Source: Azophilus sp965214305
GTDB lineage: Bacteria; Pseudomonadota; Gammaproteobacteria; Pseudomonadales; Azotimanducaceae
Assembly (NCBI GenBank): GCA_965214305.1
Contig: OZ243949.1
Span: forward strand, 248,001 to 312,000
Direction of reading: 5' to 3'
DNA length: 64,000 nt
Position 1 is the first letter of the stretch, and each line of letters begins with the position of its first letter. Both the position numbers and the translations under genes were made by a program. The notes beneath the pieces were generated by a model. It did no database searches. It was given only the letters and a program-made list of their open reading frames with translations, and was not told the DNA's origin. Shown in pieces: positions 35,667 to 44,928 of the stretch.

Positions 35667-36524
35667 ATGGATGCGCTCGGTGCGGTTCGACGGGGGTGGA
35701 TGCGGATTGCGGGCTCTTCGCAAAAGGATCCCGGATCCCCCCGACCGTCCGCAAGACCTGATGATGCCCGCGCACCGGCGGAAGCCGGTACGCCTCTTGT
35801 GAGTCTCTCCGGCGTATGGAAGCGCTATACCGTCGGGCCGGTCGAAACGGAGGTGCTCAAGGGTGTGGATCTGGAGGTGCATGCCGGCGACCTGCTTTCC
35901 ATCATGGGCGCATCGGGCTCCGGCAAATCGACGCTGCTCAACGTCATGGGGCTGCTTGATCGCCCAACGAGCGGTTCCATCAAGATTGCCGGACGCGACC
36001 TGTCGGCCTTGGACGACGATGAGATTTCCAAGGCCCGCAACCTCAGCATCGGCTTTGTTTTCCAGTCTTTCCGGCTGCTGCCGCTCATGACGGCTTGGCA
36101 GAACGTTGCCCTGCCGCTCGCCTACCGCGGCCTTGACGGCGCATCGGCGCGCGAGCGTGCCGAAGAGATGCTCAAGAGAGTGGCGATGGACGACAAGGCC
36201 GAACATCGGCCCGATCAGCTGTCCGGCGGGCAGCAGCAGCGGGTTGCCATCGCGAGGGCGCTGGTGACCTCGCCCGCCATGCTGCTCGCGGACGAACCCA
36301 CCGGGGCGCTTGATCCAAACACCGGCGATGAGATCATGCGCCTGTTCATTGAACTCAATGCCTCGCGCGGCATTGCGGTAACGATCATCACCCACGATCT
36401 CGCCGTCGCCCGCCGGTGCGCCCTCAACATGCGCCTCGTGGACGGGCGGCTCATGCAGGCGGGCGGCAATCCTGCCGCCGGCGCGCTCCCGCCGTCCTCG
36501 CCGGACGCCGAGGCCGCGCCATGA
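35667..36524 (+). CDS. ABC transporter ATP-binding protein, MacB/LolD type
   Basis: 285-residue ATPase of the MacB/LolD subgroup. Walker A is MGASGSGKST, the Q-loop is FVFQSFRLLP, the signature is LSGGQQQRVAIARAL, Walker B is MLLADEPTGALD and the H-loop is ITHD. About 45 non-conserved residues precede the domain; the ATG at 35667 is one base after the upstream stop codon, and an ATG at 35700 is the alternative. The last four bases overlap the start of the permease gene (ATGA). It powers export by the operon-encoded tripartite machine. Confidence 0.92.
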   Translation: MDALGAVRRGWMRIAGSSQKDPGSPRPSARPDDARAPAEAGTPLVSLSGVWKRYTVGPVETEVLKGVDLEVHAGDLLSIMGASGSGKSTLLNVMGLLDRPTSGSIKIAGRDLSALDDDEISKARNLSIGFVFQSFRLLPLMTAWQNVALPLAYRGLDGASARERAEEMLKRVAMDDKAEHRPDQLSGGQQQRVAIARALVTSPAMLLADEPTGALDPNTGDEIMRLFIELNASRGIAVTIITHDLAVARRCALNMRLVDGRLMQAGGNPAAGALPPSSPDAEAAP

Positions 36525-37717
36525 CCATGTCCGCGACCGCGCAGTTGCGCGAGGCCGCGCGCAACCTGCGCGCCGCCAAGCAGCGAACGCTGCTCGCCCT
36601 GATCGGCATCGTCATCGGCATCGGCGCGGTCATCGCGCTGCTGACGACGGGCTCGATAGCCCGATCCGAGGCCCTGGAACAGTTCCGTTCGCTTGGCACG
36701 GACATGGTGTCCGTCGTTGATATCAGCCCGCAGGGGATGGATGAACGGCGGCGGGTGCTGCAAGCATCCGATGCCATCGGGCTTGTCGGTTTGCCGACGG
36801 TGGTCTCGGCGGCGCCCCACACGCTGGATTTCACTTCTATTCCGCTGTCCAACCAAGGCTCCATGTACCTGTCCAAGGTCGGCGTCACCGCCGATTTCGC
36901 CGACATGCACGATGTGGCGCTGGCCGAGGGACGGTTCATTTCGCCATTCGATGGCCTTAATCCATTCGCCGTGCTCGGCTCGGGCATTGTGCGGCAGATG
37001 CGCGACGGCGGCCTTATGCCCGAGGTCGGCAAGCACATCCGTATTGAGCAGAACATCTACCTCGTGGTGGGGGTGATTGCCCCCTCCAACGCCGACGGCC
37101 CGCCGGGCGTGCGCATCGACGACAGCATGATGCTGCCGATCGAGCTTGCCGCCCGCGAGCGGGCGAACGACGCAGTGCAGAGCATTACCCTGCGAATGGG
37201 CCCCGATGTCCACTACTTGGATGCGACCGATGAGATTGAGGGGCACTTCGCGCTGGTCGCGCCCGAAATGCAGATCCGCGTTGACAGCCCGGTGCCGCTC
37301 ATTGAGCAGATGGAGGCGCAAATGAGCCTTTTCGCCCTGCTGCTCGGCGCGGTCGGCGGCATCTCGCTTGTGCTTGGCGGCGTCGGGGTGATGAACGCCA
37401 TGCTGTCGTCGGTCAGGGAGCGTCGGCTTGAGATCGGCATCCGCCGCGCCCTCGGCGCAACCCGCGGCGATGTGCAACGGCAGTTCCTCGCCGAGGCCGT
37501 GCTCCTGTGCCTTGTCGGCGGCGCGCTTGGCGCATTGCTTGGCATCGGCGCCTCTGTGGGCATTAGCCTGTATTCGGGGTGGTCTTGGCAATGGTCGGCA
37601 TCGGCCCTGGCCTTAGGCTTGGGAACCGCCTGCGCGGCCGGCATTTTTTTTGGCTACCACCCCGCAAGGCAGGCGGCGCGTCTTGATCCGGTTGTGGCCA
37701 TGCGCGACAACATTTAA
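36521..37717 (+). CDS. MacB-type ABC transporter permease
   Basis: 398-residue membrane subunit with the FtsX/MacB architecture. TM1 (about residues 20-45, LLALIGIVIGIGAVIALLTTG) is followed by a large periplasmic domain (about 45-265). Three C-terminal helices follow, with GGVGVMNAMLSSVRERRLEIGIRRALGATR, split here as the conserved FtsX-domain motif, and HPARQAARLDPVVAMR at the end. The ATPase is a separate gene rather than fused as in E. coli MacB. Such transporters drive a mechanotransmission cycle on the adaptor rather than moving substrate through the membrane. Confidence 0.92.
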   Translation: MTMSATAQLREAARNLRAAKQRTLLALIGIVIGIGAVIALLTTGSIARSEALEQFRSLGTDMVSVVDISPQGMDERRRVLQASDAIGLVGLPTVVSAAPHTLDFTSIPLSNQGSMYLSKVGVTADFADMHDVALAEGRFISPFDGLNPFAVLGSGIVRQMRDGGLMPEVGKHIRIEQNIYLVVGVIAPSNADGPPGVRIDDSMMLPIELAARERANDAVQSITLRMGPDVHYLDATDEIEGHFALVAPEMQIRVDSPVPLIEQMEAQMSLFALLLGAVGGISLVLGGVGVMNAMLSSVRERRLEIGIRRALGATRGDVQRQFLAEAVLLCLVGGALGALLGIGASVGISLYSGWSWQWSASALALGLGTACAAGIFFGYHPARQAARLDPVVAMRDNI

Positions 37718-37936
37718 GGGAACATGCCTCTCAACCGGCTTCAACAAGCCTTGCTGGCCGCCCTCAATTAGGCTTCCACCGCGCCTGTCAGTTACACCTT
37801 GTCCGCGAGCAGGGGGCGGAAGATAATGCTTGACAGGCTGCGGGCGTGGTGGCCGCGAAGGGCTTCCTTGCCTCTCGCGAGCGGGCGAACGGCGCGTCTC
37901 CCGCATGCTGGCGGCATTGTGATGGGGGTTTTTCAT

Positions 37937-39286
37937 ATGGCGGGTGCGGTTCAAAAACAGTGGTCATCCCGAGCCGGTTTTCTGTTGGCCGCCGTCGGTT
38001 TTGCGGTGGGTCTCGGCAACATCTGGCGGTTTCCATACATTACCGGCGAAAACGGCGGCGCGGCTTTCGTTATCGTCTATCTGCTGTGTGCCTTTCTCAT
38101 CGGCTTACCCATCGTGATTGCGGAAATCATGATCGGGCGCCGCGGCGGCTTGAGCCCGCCGGGTTCGATGCGTGCGGTGGCGCTGGCCGAAGGCGGTTCG
38201 CGTCAATGGCAGTGGGCGGGCGGTATGAACCTGGTGGCGGCTTTTCTGATCGAGGTGGTCTACTGCGTCATCGCCGGATGGGTTCTGTGGTATCTCTACA
38301 AAGCCCTGACCACCGGTTTTGCGGGCATGGACGGCGGCGCGGCGGAAGCCGAATTTGCCGCGGTGCTGGCGGATATTCCCGGCCTGATCTTTTGGACGCT
38401 GCTCGGGCTGACCCTGACCGGCTTAATCATCTATGCCGGTGTACGGTCCGGCATCGAGCGGGCGGTGCGGATGCTGATGCCAACACTCTTTGGATTATTG
38501 GTTGCGCTGGCCATCTACAACCTGTTCGCCGGTGGATTCGCCGAGGCGCTGACCTATTTGTTCTCGCCGGATTTCAGCAAGGTGAACGGCCCCATGATTC
38601 TCGCGGCGGTCGGCCAGGCGTTTTTCTCCATCGGCGTGGCGATGGCGGGCATGATGACCTTTGGCGCCTATCTGCCGAAACAGATATCCATCCCGGGCAG
38701 TGCGCTCTTTATCGTCATTGCCGATACCCTGGTGGCCCTGGTCGCGGGATTGGTTATTTTTCCCATGGTATTCAATTTCGGCTTGGACCCGGCGGGTGGT
38801 GTCGGTTTGATCTTCCATACGTTGCCGACCGCCTTTGCACAGATGCCGGGCGGCCACCTGGTTAGCACACTGTTCTTTTTGTTGTTGTCGGTTGCCGCCA
38901 TCACTTCGATGGTCGGCTTCATCGAGCCGATGACGGCTTGGTTGGAGGAACATCGTGGTTACGCCCGCCATCGCAGCGCCCTTTTGGTGTTGGCCGGCAC
39001 CGCCTTGGTGAGCTTGGTCAGTGTGCTGGCCTACAACGTTTGGAGCGGCGTGCGATTGTTCGGTACCGACCTGAACACCCTGCTCGACTATGTGCCGAAC
39101 AACATCCTGTTACCCCTTGGCGGTCTTTTTATCGCCATCTTCGCCGCTTGGTTCGTCAGCCGCGACTCGGCGCGTGAGGAACTGGCCATGTCGAACGACA
39201 CCCTGTTCAATGCCTGGCGATTACTAACCCGCTATGTGGCGTCGAGCGCGGTGTTGCTGATCCTTTATTTTGGGGTTACCGGCTAA
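37937..39286 (+). CDS. Sodium-dependent transporter, NSS (SNF) family
   Basis: 449-residue symporter with the neurotransmitter:sodium symporter (LeuT) fold. The N-terminal signature WSSRAGFLLAAVGFAVGLGN followed by IWRFPYITGENGGAAF is diagnostic, with about 11-12 membrane segments. Substrates are amino acids or related amines. The ATG at 37937 with GGGGG eight bases upstream was chosen; the ATG at 37922 is possible. The gene lies between the export operon and the SpoIIE-type phosphatase, with no clear functional link to either. Confidence 0.9.
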   Translation: MAGAVQKQWSSRAGFLLAAVGFAVGLGNIWRFPYITGENGGAAFVIVYLLCAFLIGLPIVIAEIMIGRRGGLSPPGSMRAVALAEGGSRQWQWAGGMNLVAAFLIEVVYCVIAGWVLWYLYKALTTGFAGMDGGAAEAEFAAVLADIPGLIFWTLLGLTLTGLIIYAGVRSGIERAVRMLMPTLFGLLVALAIYNLFAGGFAEALTYLFSPDFSKVNGPMILAAVGQAFFSIGVAMAGMMTFGAYLPKQISIPGSALFIVIADTLVALVAGLVIFPMVFNFGLDPAGGVGLIFHTLPTAFAQMPGGHLVSTLFFLLLSVAAITSMVGFIEPMTAWLEEHRGYARHRSALLVLAGTALVSLVSVLAYNVWSGVRLFGTDLNTLLDYVPNNILLPLGGLFIAIFAAWFVSRDSAREELAMSNDTLFNAWRLLTRYVASSAVLLILYFGVTG

Positions 39287-39308
39287 GGCTTCTGCTAGAA
39301 TCGCGGGC

Positions 39309-41831
39309 ATGGCCGAAGAGATGGAGAGTGTGGCGGCGCACTCCAGGGCGGAAAACCGGATTCCGCTGACCCGCTCGCTGCGCGGGAAGTTCATTTTCCT
39401 GCTGGCGGTTTTGATCGCGCTAACCGCGACCGCGTTGACGCTGGTCAACTATTTCTATGTTCGTCAGTTGCTCGCCGCCAACGTTCAAGAACAGCTCGGG
39501 CTCCGTGCACAAGCCATCCGCGATGTTCTGCAAACCCACATTCGCCAGCGCACCGATGGTATCGCGCTCTTGGCCAGCCGCACGCGGCTGCGTGAGTTGT
39601 TGGAGGAACGGCTCGACGGCCAGGTGGACGAGCCAGCCTTCCGCCGAACCACTTCGCGTATGCTCATTGACGCCCAGCAAAGCACCGAGAGTTTCCTCAA
39701 CAAGCGCATTACCGATCCACAGGGCATCGTCATCGCGGCTTCGGATCTGACCCACATTGGCGCGGATTTGTCGGCGAGCCGGGTGTTTTTGGATGCCAAG
39801 GTCGAGCCGACCCTAGGGTTGCCCGTGCCGGCCGCCGGCACCTACAGAGGAATGCTCTCGGCACCTGTACACAGCCGCGCCGGTCGTTTTCTTGGGGTGG
39901 TGATTGCCGAAGTGGACGCGCAACCGGAGCTTGATTTGTTAAATGCCGTGCGCAGCGCTTTCGCAAGCGCCGAGGTGCGTTTGGGCGTTTGGCGCACCCC
40001 ATCCGACAGCCACGACCGAATACGCTATCTATTCCCGGTGGGTCCGACGGGCACCCTGTCCGCGCACGCATCCCAGGATACCGCCATGCGTCTGGCGTTG
40101 GGTGGCGATACCGGTTTCGCGGAAGCCGAGGACTATTTAGGCCGGGCGGTACTCTCGGTACACATGCCGGTCGGCTATGGCGGCTGGGCCATGGTGGCGC
40201 AGGTTATGGCCGAGGAGGCCTATGCGCCCATCGTTAAGGTGGGTTTGGTGACGCTGTTTGTCGCCATTGCTTTCTTCCTGCTCGCCGCTTTGATTGGCGG
40301 GCGCATTGCCGCCGCCTTCACACGCCCGTTGTTGCGGCTTGCGAAGGTGGCGCGTGCCGTGGAGGGCGGCGATATGAGCCGGCGTGCGCGCATCGCCAGC
40401 CAAGACGAGCTTGGCTTGCTTGGCCAAGCCTTCAACACCATGACCTCATCCATTGCGGCACACCAGACTCAGTTGGAGGAACGGGTGCGGGAACGCACCG
40501 CGCAATTGCAGGAATCGCGCGATCAGCTGGCGGATCTGTGTCGTGTGCTCGAAAGCCACGCAGAAACCATGGAGCGCGATTTGCAACGGGCCGAAATCAT
40601 TCAACGTTCGCTGCTGCCGGGCGAGCCCCCGGAAATATCCGGGTTTTGCGTACACGCCATGTACCGTCCCGGCCACAGTGTTGGCGGCGACCTGTTCGAT
40701 ATTGTGAAACTCGACGACCGCCACTTGGTATTGGTTATTGCCGATGCCTCCGGTCACGGCGTCAGCGCCGCTATGTTGTCGGTTCTATTCAAACATCGTC
40801 TGGCTTTCACGGATTCTGCCGGGCGGCCCTTGCGTCCCGCGGAAGCGATGAAACGGGTGAACCGGTCATTGCTGGCCGGCCCCACGGCCCCGGGCATGTT
40901 TGTAACCTGCATCTATTGCCTGCTCGATATCGAAAAGCGCACTGCCCTGGTTGCATCGGCGGGCCACAGCCCGGCTCTATTAGCGGGGCGTTTTGGGCGG
41001 GTTGAGCCAATCGAACATACCGGCCCCGCCTTGGGCTTGTACCGGGACGCGGTGTTTGCGGAGAGCGAGCTGCTGCTTGGCGAGCAGGATCGCTTGCTGT
41101 TTTACACGGATGGCATCTTTGATATCGGAGGCGAGGCGCATCCTGATATCGAGGCGATTGCCGCCGCCCTTGATCGACATGGCGAGGGTGAGCACATACT
41201 TGATGAAGTGTTTATCGATCTTTCCCACGGCCACGAGCGGGAAGATCGGGATGATGTGACCATGCTGCTACTAGAGGGGCATTCCGGGGAAAGCTATTTC
41301 GGCAGCGACGAGGATGTACCGGAATTGGAAATCGACCCGCCCGCCGATGCCCCCAAACTCACTTGGGCGGAAACCGATACCGATCGGTTTATCTGCTTGC
41401 AGGGGCGGGTGACCTGGGCCTACTCGGAAGCCCTGCTCGACGGTGCCCGCGGGGCGGCCGAGGCGGGTAAGCGGTTGGTCCTGGACTTGGCCGAGTGCGA
41501 GTACCTCGACAGCGCCATGTTGGGCACCTTGCATGAACTCGTTCAGGAAGCCGAGCGCAGCCCGGCCGGGGTGGGGGTGCAGGGGACCGGTACCACACTG
41601 CTGGAGGCTTTTCGGGAACTGAGCATGGGTTTGGTGCTAAAGCATGTCACGAACGAGGCACTCCCCGTTCCGCATGAGCGCGAGACCCTCGAATTGCCGG
41701 ATGCGGATCCGAGGGGCCAGAAGAAGCGACTACTCCGAGCGCATGAGGTGCTGGCGACGCTCAGCCGCGAAAACGAGGCAGAATTCGGTGGGGTGGTGGC
41801 AGCCATGCGGGAAGATATCGGCACGGGCTGA
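39309..41831 (+). CDS. Membrane sensor phosphatase: cache-HAMP-SpoIIE (PP2C)-STAS
   Basis: An 840-residue signalling protein. The N-terminal TM (about 27-50) is followed by a periplasmic cache-like sensor (about 50-305), TM2 (about 310-332) and a HAMP segment (TRPLLRLAKVARAVEGGDMS). A coiled coil follows, then a SpoIIE/RsbU PP2C phosphatase (about 430-655: PGHSVGGDLFDIVKLDD, IADASGHGVSAAM, LLFYTDGIFD, DRDDVTMLLL). A STAS domain (about 690-790: LVLDLAECEYLDSAMLGTLH) follows, with Ser in the position that partner-switch kinases phosphorylate. Phosphatase and its presumed antagonist substrate are thus in one chain. No cognate HPK/RsbW kinase or sigma factor is adjacent. An earlier TTG at 39270 would overlap the NSS gene. 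Confidence 0.87.
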   Translation: MAEEMESVAAHSRAENRIPLTRSLRGKFIFLLAVLIALTATALTLVNYFYVRQLLAANVQEQLGLRAQAIRDVLQTHIRQRTDGIALLASRTRLRELLEERLDGQVDEPAFRRTTSRMLIDAQQSTESFLNKRITDPQGIVIAASDLTHIGADLSASRVFLDAKVEPTLGLPVPAAGTYRGMLSAPVHSRAGRFLGVVIAEVDAQPELDLLNAVRSAFASAEVRLGVWRTPSDSHDRIRYLFPVGPTGTLSAHASQDTAMRLALGGDTGFAEAEDYLGRAVLSVHMPVGYGGWAMVAQVMAEEAYAPIVKVGLVTLFVAIAFFLLAALIGGRIAAAFTRPLLRLAKVARAVEGGDMSRRARIASQDELGLLGQAFNTMTSSIAAHQTQLEERVRERTAQLQESRDQLADLCRVLESHAETMERDLQRAEIIQRSLLPGEPPEISGFCVHAMYRPGHSVGGDLFDIVKLDDRHLVLVIADASGHGVSAAMLSVLFKHRLAFTDSAGRPLRPAEAMKRVNRSLLAGPTAPGMFVTCIYCLLDIEKRTALVASAGHSPALLAGRFGRVEPIEHTGPALGLYRDAVFAESELLLGEQDRLLFYTDGIFDIGGEAHPDIEAIAAALDRHGEGEHILDEVFIDLSHGHEREDRDDVTMLLLEGHSGESYFGSDEDVPELEIDPPADAPKLTWAETDTDRFICLQGRVTWAYSEALLDGARGAAEAGKRLVLDLAECEYLDSAMLGTLHELVQEAERSPAGVGVQGTGTTLLEAFRELSMGLVLKHVTNEALPVPHERETLELPDADPRGQKKRLLRAHEVLATLSRENEAEFGGVVAAMREDIGTG

Positions 41832-41887
41832 AGGGCTGCGGCAGAGTGGCAAAAGCCTACCAACCCATGCGCGCTTTGCAACGCATT

Positions 41888-42208
41888 TCACATCTGAAAT
41901 TCGGGTAGCCGCACCACCAGCCCATCAATTGCATCCGTCACCTCGATTTGGCAAGACAGGCGCGAGTTGGACTCGCGCTCCGGGTTCAGTTCGAGCATGG
42001 ATTCCTCCATGTCGTGCGGTTTGCCAACCACATCGATCCAGTCTTCGGCTATGACGACGTGACAGGTTGCGCAGGAGCACTCGCCGCCGCAGTCCGCGTC
42101 GATGCCGGGTACGCCGTTGTCGATGGCGGTGTGCATGACGGTCGAGCCTGCATTGGCGGTGACGACATGCTCTGTCCCGTCAAATTCGATGTAGGTGATT
42201 TTAGGCAT
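41888..42208 (-). CDS. [2Fe-2S] ferredoxin, adrenodoxin/Isc type
   Basis: 106-residue electron carrier. The cluster ligands are in CGGECSCATC plus a later Cys in SRLSCQIEV, giving the C-x5-C-x2-C...C pattern of vertebrate-type ferredoxins that serve P450s, oxygenases or Fe-S assembly. Upstream on the same strand, 79 bp away, is coaE. Which oxygenase or reductase it serves is unknown; the Rieske oxygenase at 46186 is one candidate by proximity. Confidence 0.88.
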   Translation of the reverse strand: MPKITYIEFDGTEHVVTANAGSTVMHTAIDNGVPGIDADCGGECSCATCHVVIAEDWIDVVGKPHDMEESMLELNPERESNSRLSCQIEVTDAIDGLVVRLPEFQM

Positions 42209-42287
42209 TCGAAACCGCGCTCCTTCCCTGCCAATTCTCCTCTGGGGGCGCGTATCATACCGAAGCCCGAAGGCAGGTCTAGCCCGC

Positions 42288-42884
42288 CTATTTCACCAGC
42301 CGCCGCCATTCGGCATCGAGTTGCGTACACAGCTTTTCGAGGCTGCCGGAATTATCGATGACCACATCGGCTCGCGCTGCCCGTTCCTCGTTGGAGAGTT
42401 GCGAGGCGAGGCGCTGGCGCACCGCATCGGCATCGAGTCCGTCGCGGTTCATGGCGCGTTCAACGGCAACTTCCGGCTTGGCCACCACCACCCAGATTTC
42501 ATCCAATCCATCCGACCAATCGGCCTCGAACAATACGGCCGCTTCCAGCACGGTGATGCCATCGGCTGGCGTCGCCGCGATTTCCGTGCGAGCCAGTCGT
42601 CCGATTTCGGGCCAGACGATATCGGTGAGTTTTTTTAGCGCCTCGGGTTTGCCGAATACCTTGGCACCGAGTGCGCGGCGGTCGATTAGGCCGCGCTCGC
42701 TAACCACATCGTCCCCGAATGTCGATTTAACCGCCGCAAAGGAAACCGTTCCCGGCTCATAGGCGCGGTGTCCGAGCTGGTCGCAATCCACGATGCGCGC
42801 GCCGAGTTTCTCAAGGTAGCGGGCGGCGGTTGACTTGCCGGAAGCGATGCCGCCGGTCAAACCGATAACGGTGGCGGTGCTCAA
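42288..42884 (-). CDS. coaE: Dephospho-CoA kinase
   Basis: Last step of coenzyme A synthesis. The 198-residue P-loop kinase has VIGLTGGIASGKST at the N-terminus, IVDCDQLGH with the catalytic Asp, and VLEAAVLFEADW. The start is TTG at 42884, overlapping the stop codon of the upstream enoyl-CoA hydratase by four bases (TTGA), a coupled arrangement. coaE next to pilD/yacG is the more common context; here it is coupled to an acyl-CoA gene. Confidence 0.93.
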   Translation of the reverse strand: MSTATVIGLTGGIASGKSTAARYLEKLGARIVDCDQLGHRAYEPGTVSFAAVKSTFGDDVVSERGLIDRRALGAKVFGKPEALKKLTDIVWPEIGRLARTEIAATPADGITVLEAAVLFEADWSDGLDEIWVVVAKPEVAVERAMNRDGLDADAVRQRLASQLSNEERAARADVVIDNSGSLEKLCTQLDAEWRRLVK

Positions 42885-43690
42885 ATGGGCGAATCCTTGG
42901 GGAAGTTGGGTGGGCGCTTTTGCTGCAAGGCGCGCAGGCCCTCTTTACCTTCAGGCCCGAGGAAGCCCAGCATTTCCAGAGCGGTGGAGCTGTCGTAGAT
43001 CGGCCCCGCCATGCGCAGCCAATTGTTTAGCGCGTACTTGGTCCAGCGGATGGCGTTGGGTGCGCCGTTGGCCAGTTTATGCGCGACTTGCATCGTTTTG
43101 TTTTCGAGCTCTTCGTCGTCAACGCACAGGGAAATCAAGCCAATGCGTTCGGCCTCCGTGGCGGATAGCCGATCGCAGGTCATCAGGTAGTACTTGGCCT
43201 TGGCCATGCCGCACAGCAGTGGCCAAACGATGGCGGCGTGGTCGCCGGCGGCAACGCCGAGGCGCGTATGGCCATCGGTGACGAAGGCCGATTTCGCGGC
43301 GATGGAGATATCGCAGAGCAGTGCCGCCGCCAAACCGGCGCCAACCGCCACACCGTTGATCGAGGAAATGGTCGGTTTACCGCAATTGATGATGTTGTAG
43401 ACCAGATCGCGCGCCTCTTTCCAGGTGTTGACGAGGGCGTTGTAATCCTTGGTGTTCCGCTCGACCATCTCGAAATCACCACCGGCGGAAAAAGCCCGGC
43501 CCTCGCCGGTGAGAATGGCACAGTCGATGCCGCGGTCGTCATCGATTGCACGCCAAACCCGGGTCAATTCGCGGTGGCCGACGGCATCAAGAGCGTTTAG
43601 CCGCTCCGGCCGGCAGATGGTGATGCGCAAGATCCGCTCCGCCGGGTAGTCGAACCGCAATCGCTGATAGCCTTCGTAGCCCGTTGCCAT
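42881..43690 (-). CDS. Enoyl-CoA hydratase/isomerase family protein
   Basis: 269-residue crotonase-fold enzyme. The oxyanion-hole segments are GRAFSAGGDFEM and NGVAVGAGLAAALLCDISIAA, and TRLGVAAGDHAAIVWPLLCG occupies the catalytic loop. The position of the usual second Glu is Asp or Gly-Asp here, so the precise reaction (hydratase, isomerase or lyase) is uncertain. It is translationally coupled to coaE. Adjacent upstream is a desaturase in the same orientation. Confidence 0.88.
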   Translation of the reverse strand: MATGYEGYQRLRFDYPAERILRITICRPERLNALDAVGHRELTRVWRAIDDDRGIDCAILTGEGRAFSAGGDFEMVERNTKDYNALVNTWKEARDLVYNIINCGKPTISSINGVAVGAGLAAALLCDISIAAKSAFVTDGHTRLGVAAGDHAAIVWPLLCGMAKAKYYLMTCDRLSATEAERIGLISLCVDDEELENKTMQVAHKLANGAPNAIRWTKYALNNWLRMAGPIYDSSTALEMLGFLGPEGKEGLRALQQKRPPNFPKDSPI

Positions 43691-43738
43691 AGGTCGCCCA
43701 GGTGGGTTTGTAATCGTTCGCCCGTCGCTGCCACCGCG

Positions 43739-44644
43739 TTAGCCTGCTTGCGTGGCCCGGCGCAGCACGTTGATGTAGCCGTCGGATAGGCAGTCGGTGG
43801 ATGCGAAATAACCGCGTGTTGTCAGCAGGCGGTGCAGGGCGCGCAGCCGGTAGCAGGGAACGCCGGCGTGTAGGTGGTGCTCAAGGTGGTAGTTGACGAA
43901 GTTGGGGCCGATAAGGAGCCGTTCCCACCAGGAAATCAGTGTCGTGCAGGTGTTGTCCCTGGGGTCTTTGCTGAGGCGGTCACCGGCCACACCGTGCTCG
44001 CTCATAAAGCGAATGCGCACAACCACCTGGTAGACGAACAGGTAGGCAATCCACCAGAGCAGATAGGCCCAGGGAACACCGGCCAACGTCAGGCTGCCGA
44101 GTAGCGTTGCATGCGTCAGAAAAAAGGGGGCGTTGCGGCGTCGCCGCAGCTTGCCAAATTGGCGGCGGACATCCTTGTAACCGGTCTGGCCGGTGCAATC
44201 GCGAATGAGTTTGCGTCCAATGCTGGCCCGGCTGGCCGGATAAGCGTTGGCCATGGCGAGGTCCGGATCCTGCTCCGTCCCGGCATGGCGATGGTGCGCC
44301 ATGTGATAGTCGCGATAGCGCCGCAGGGAGGTATTCAGCAACCCGCCGAACAACCAGTGCCCGACCCAATCGTTGCGCCGCCGACTTGCGAAGAAGCTGC
44401 GATGCGCGCACTCGTGGTGCAACACCGCCAAACCCAGTTGCCGGCCGCCGAGCAACAACAGGGCAACGAGCACCGTCAAGGGGTTGGGCCAGAGCGCGGG
44501 TATGGCGAAGGCCATCGCAATGACCACCAGATTGAAGGCCGTCATCCAGGCCGCGCGCCAATCGGAGCGGCGCAAAAAATACCGCATTTCGTCCGACGTT
44601 AGCCGGTCGGCGGCGCTGGCGGGGACATTGACAGGCTGTTTCAC
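43739..44644 (-). CDS. Fatty acid desaturase family membrane enzyme
   Basis: 301-residue di-iron membrane enzyme. The three His boxes are LHHECAHRSF, HMAHHRHAG and HLEHHLHAG, with hydrophobic pairs before the first and between the second and third. This family includes acyl-lipid desaturases, beta-carotene ketolases and hydroxylases; the closely spaced final box resembles lipid desaturases. The start is GTG at 44644. The substrate and regiochemistry cannot be read from sequence. Confidence 0.87.
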   Translation of the reverse strand: MKQPVNVPASAADRLTSDEMRYFLRRSDWRAAWMTAFNLVVIAMAFAIPALWPNPLTVLVALLLLGGRQLGLAVLHHECAHRSFFASRRRNDWVGHWLFGGLLNTSLRRYRDYHMAHHRHAGTEQDPDLAMANAYPASRASIGRKLIRDCTGQTGYKDVRRQFGKLRRRRNAPFFLTHATLLGSLTLAGVPWAYLLWWIAYLFVYQVVVRIRFMSEHGVAGDRLSKDPRDNTCTTLISWWERLLIGPNFVNYHLEHHLHAGVPCYRLRALHRLLTTRGYFASTDCLSDGYINVLRRATQAG

Positions 44645-44763
44645 ACTATTTTTCCAATCGATTCGAATTTCGCTTGCACCACTTGCCAGAGGCCGTGTGA
44701 GCGCGCCTTGCCCGGAACGCTACCGCCGCCACTGAGCCGCAATGATCGGTCTGATGCAGAACC

Positions 44764-44928
44764 AGGAGCCTGCGCCCTAGGAATTCGCGGCTGCAAAGCC
44801 GCTCTCATCCGCCCCGTCGGCCGCTCGATTTCGTTGCATATGGCATGATATTCGCCTCAATCGACCGGCCGACGGGACGGCGATAGCGGCTTTTCGCTTT
44901 CGCGACTTCCGAAGGCAGAGGCTCCTAG
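44764..44928 (+). repeat. CTAG-ended palindromic repeat, copy R4 (full length)
   Basis: About 165 bp with inverted ends AGGAGCCT (44764-44771) and AGGCTCCT (44919-44926), then AG. Internal arms CCCCGTCGGCCGCTCGAT and ATCGACCGGCCGACGGGAC are inverted copies of each other. The terminal CTAG (44925-44928) supplies the TAG stop of the minus-strand alcohol dehydrogenase. It is close to nine-tenths identical by eye to copy R5. Confidence 0.85.
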
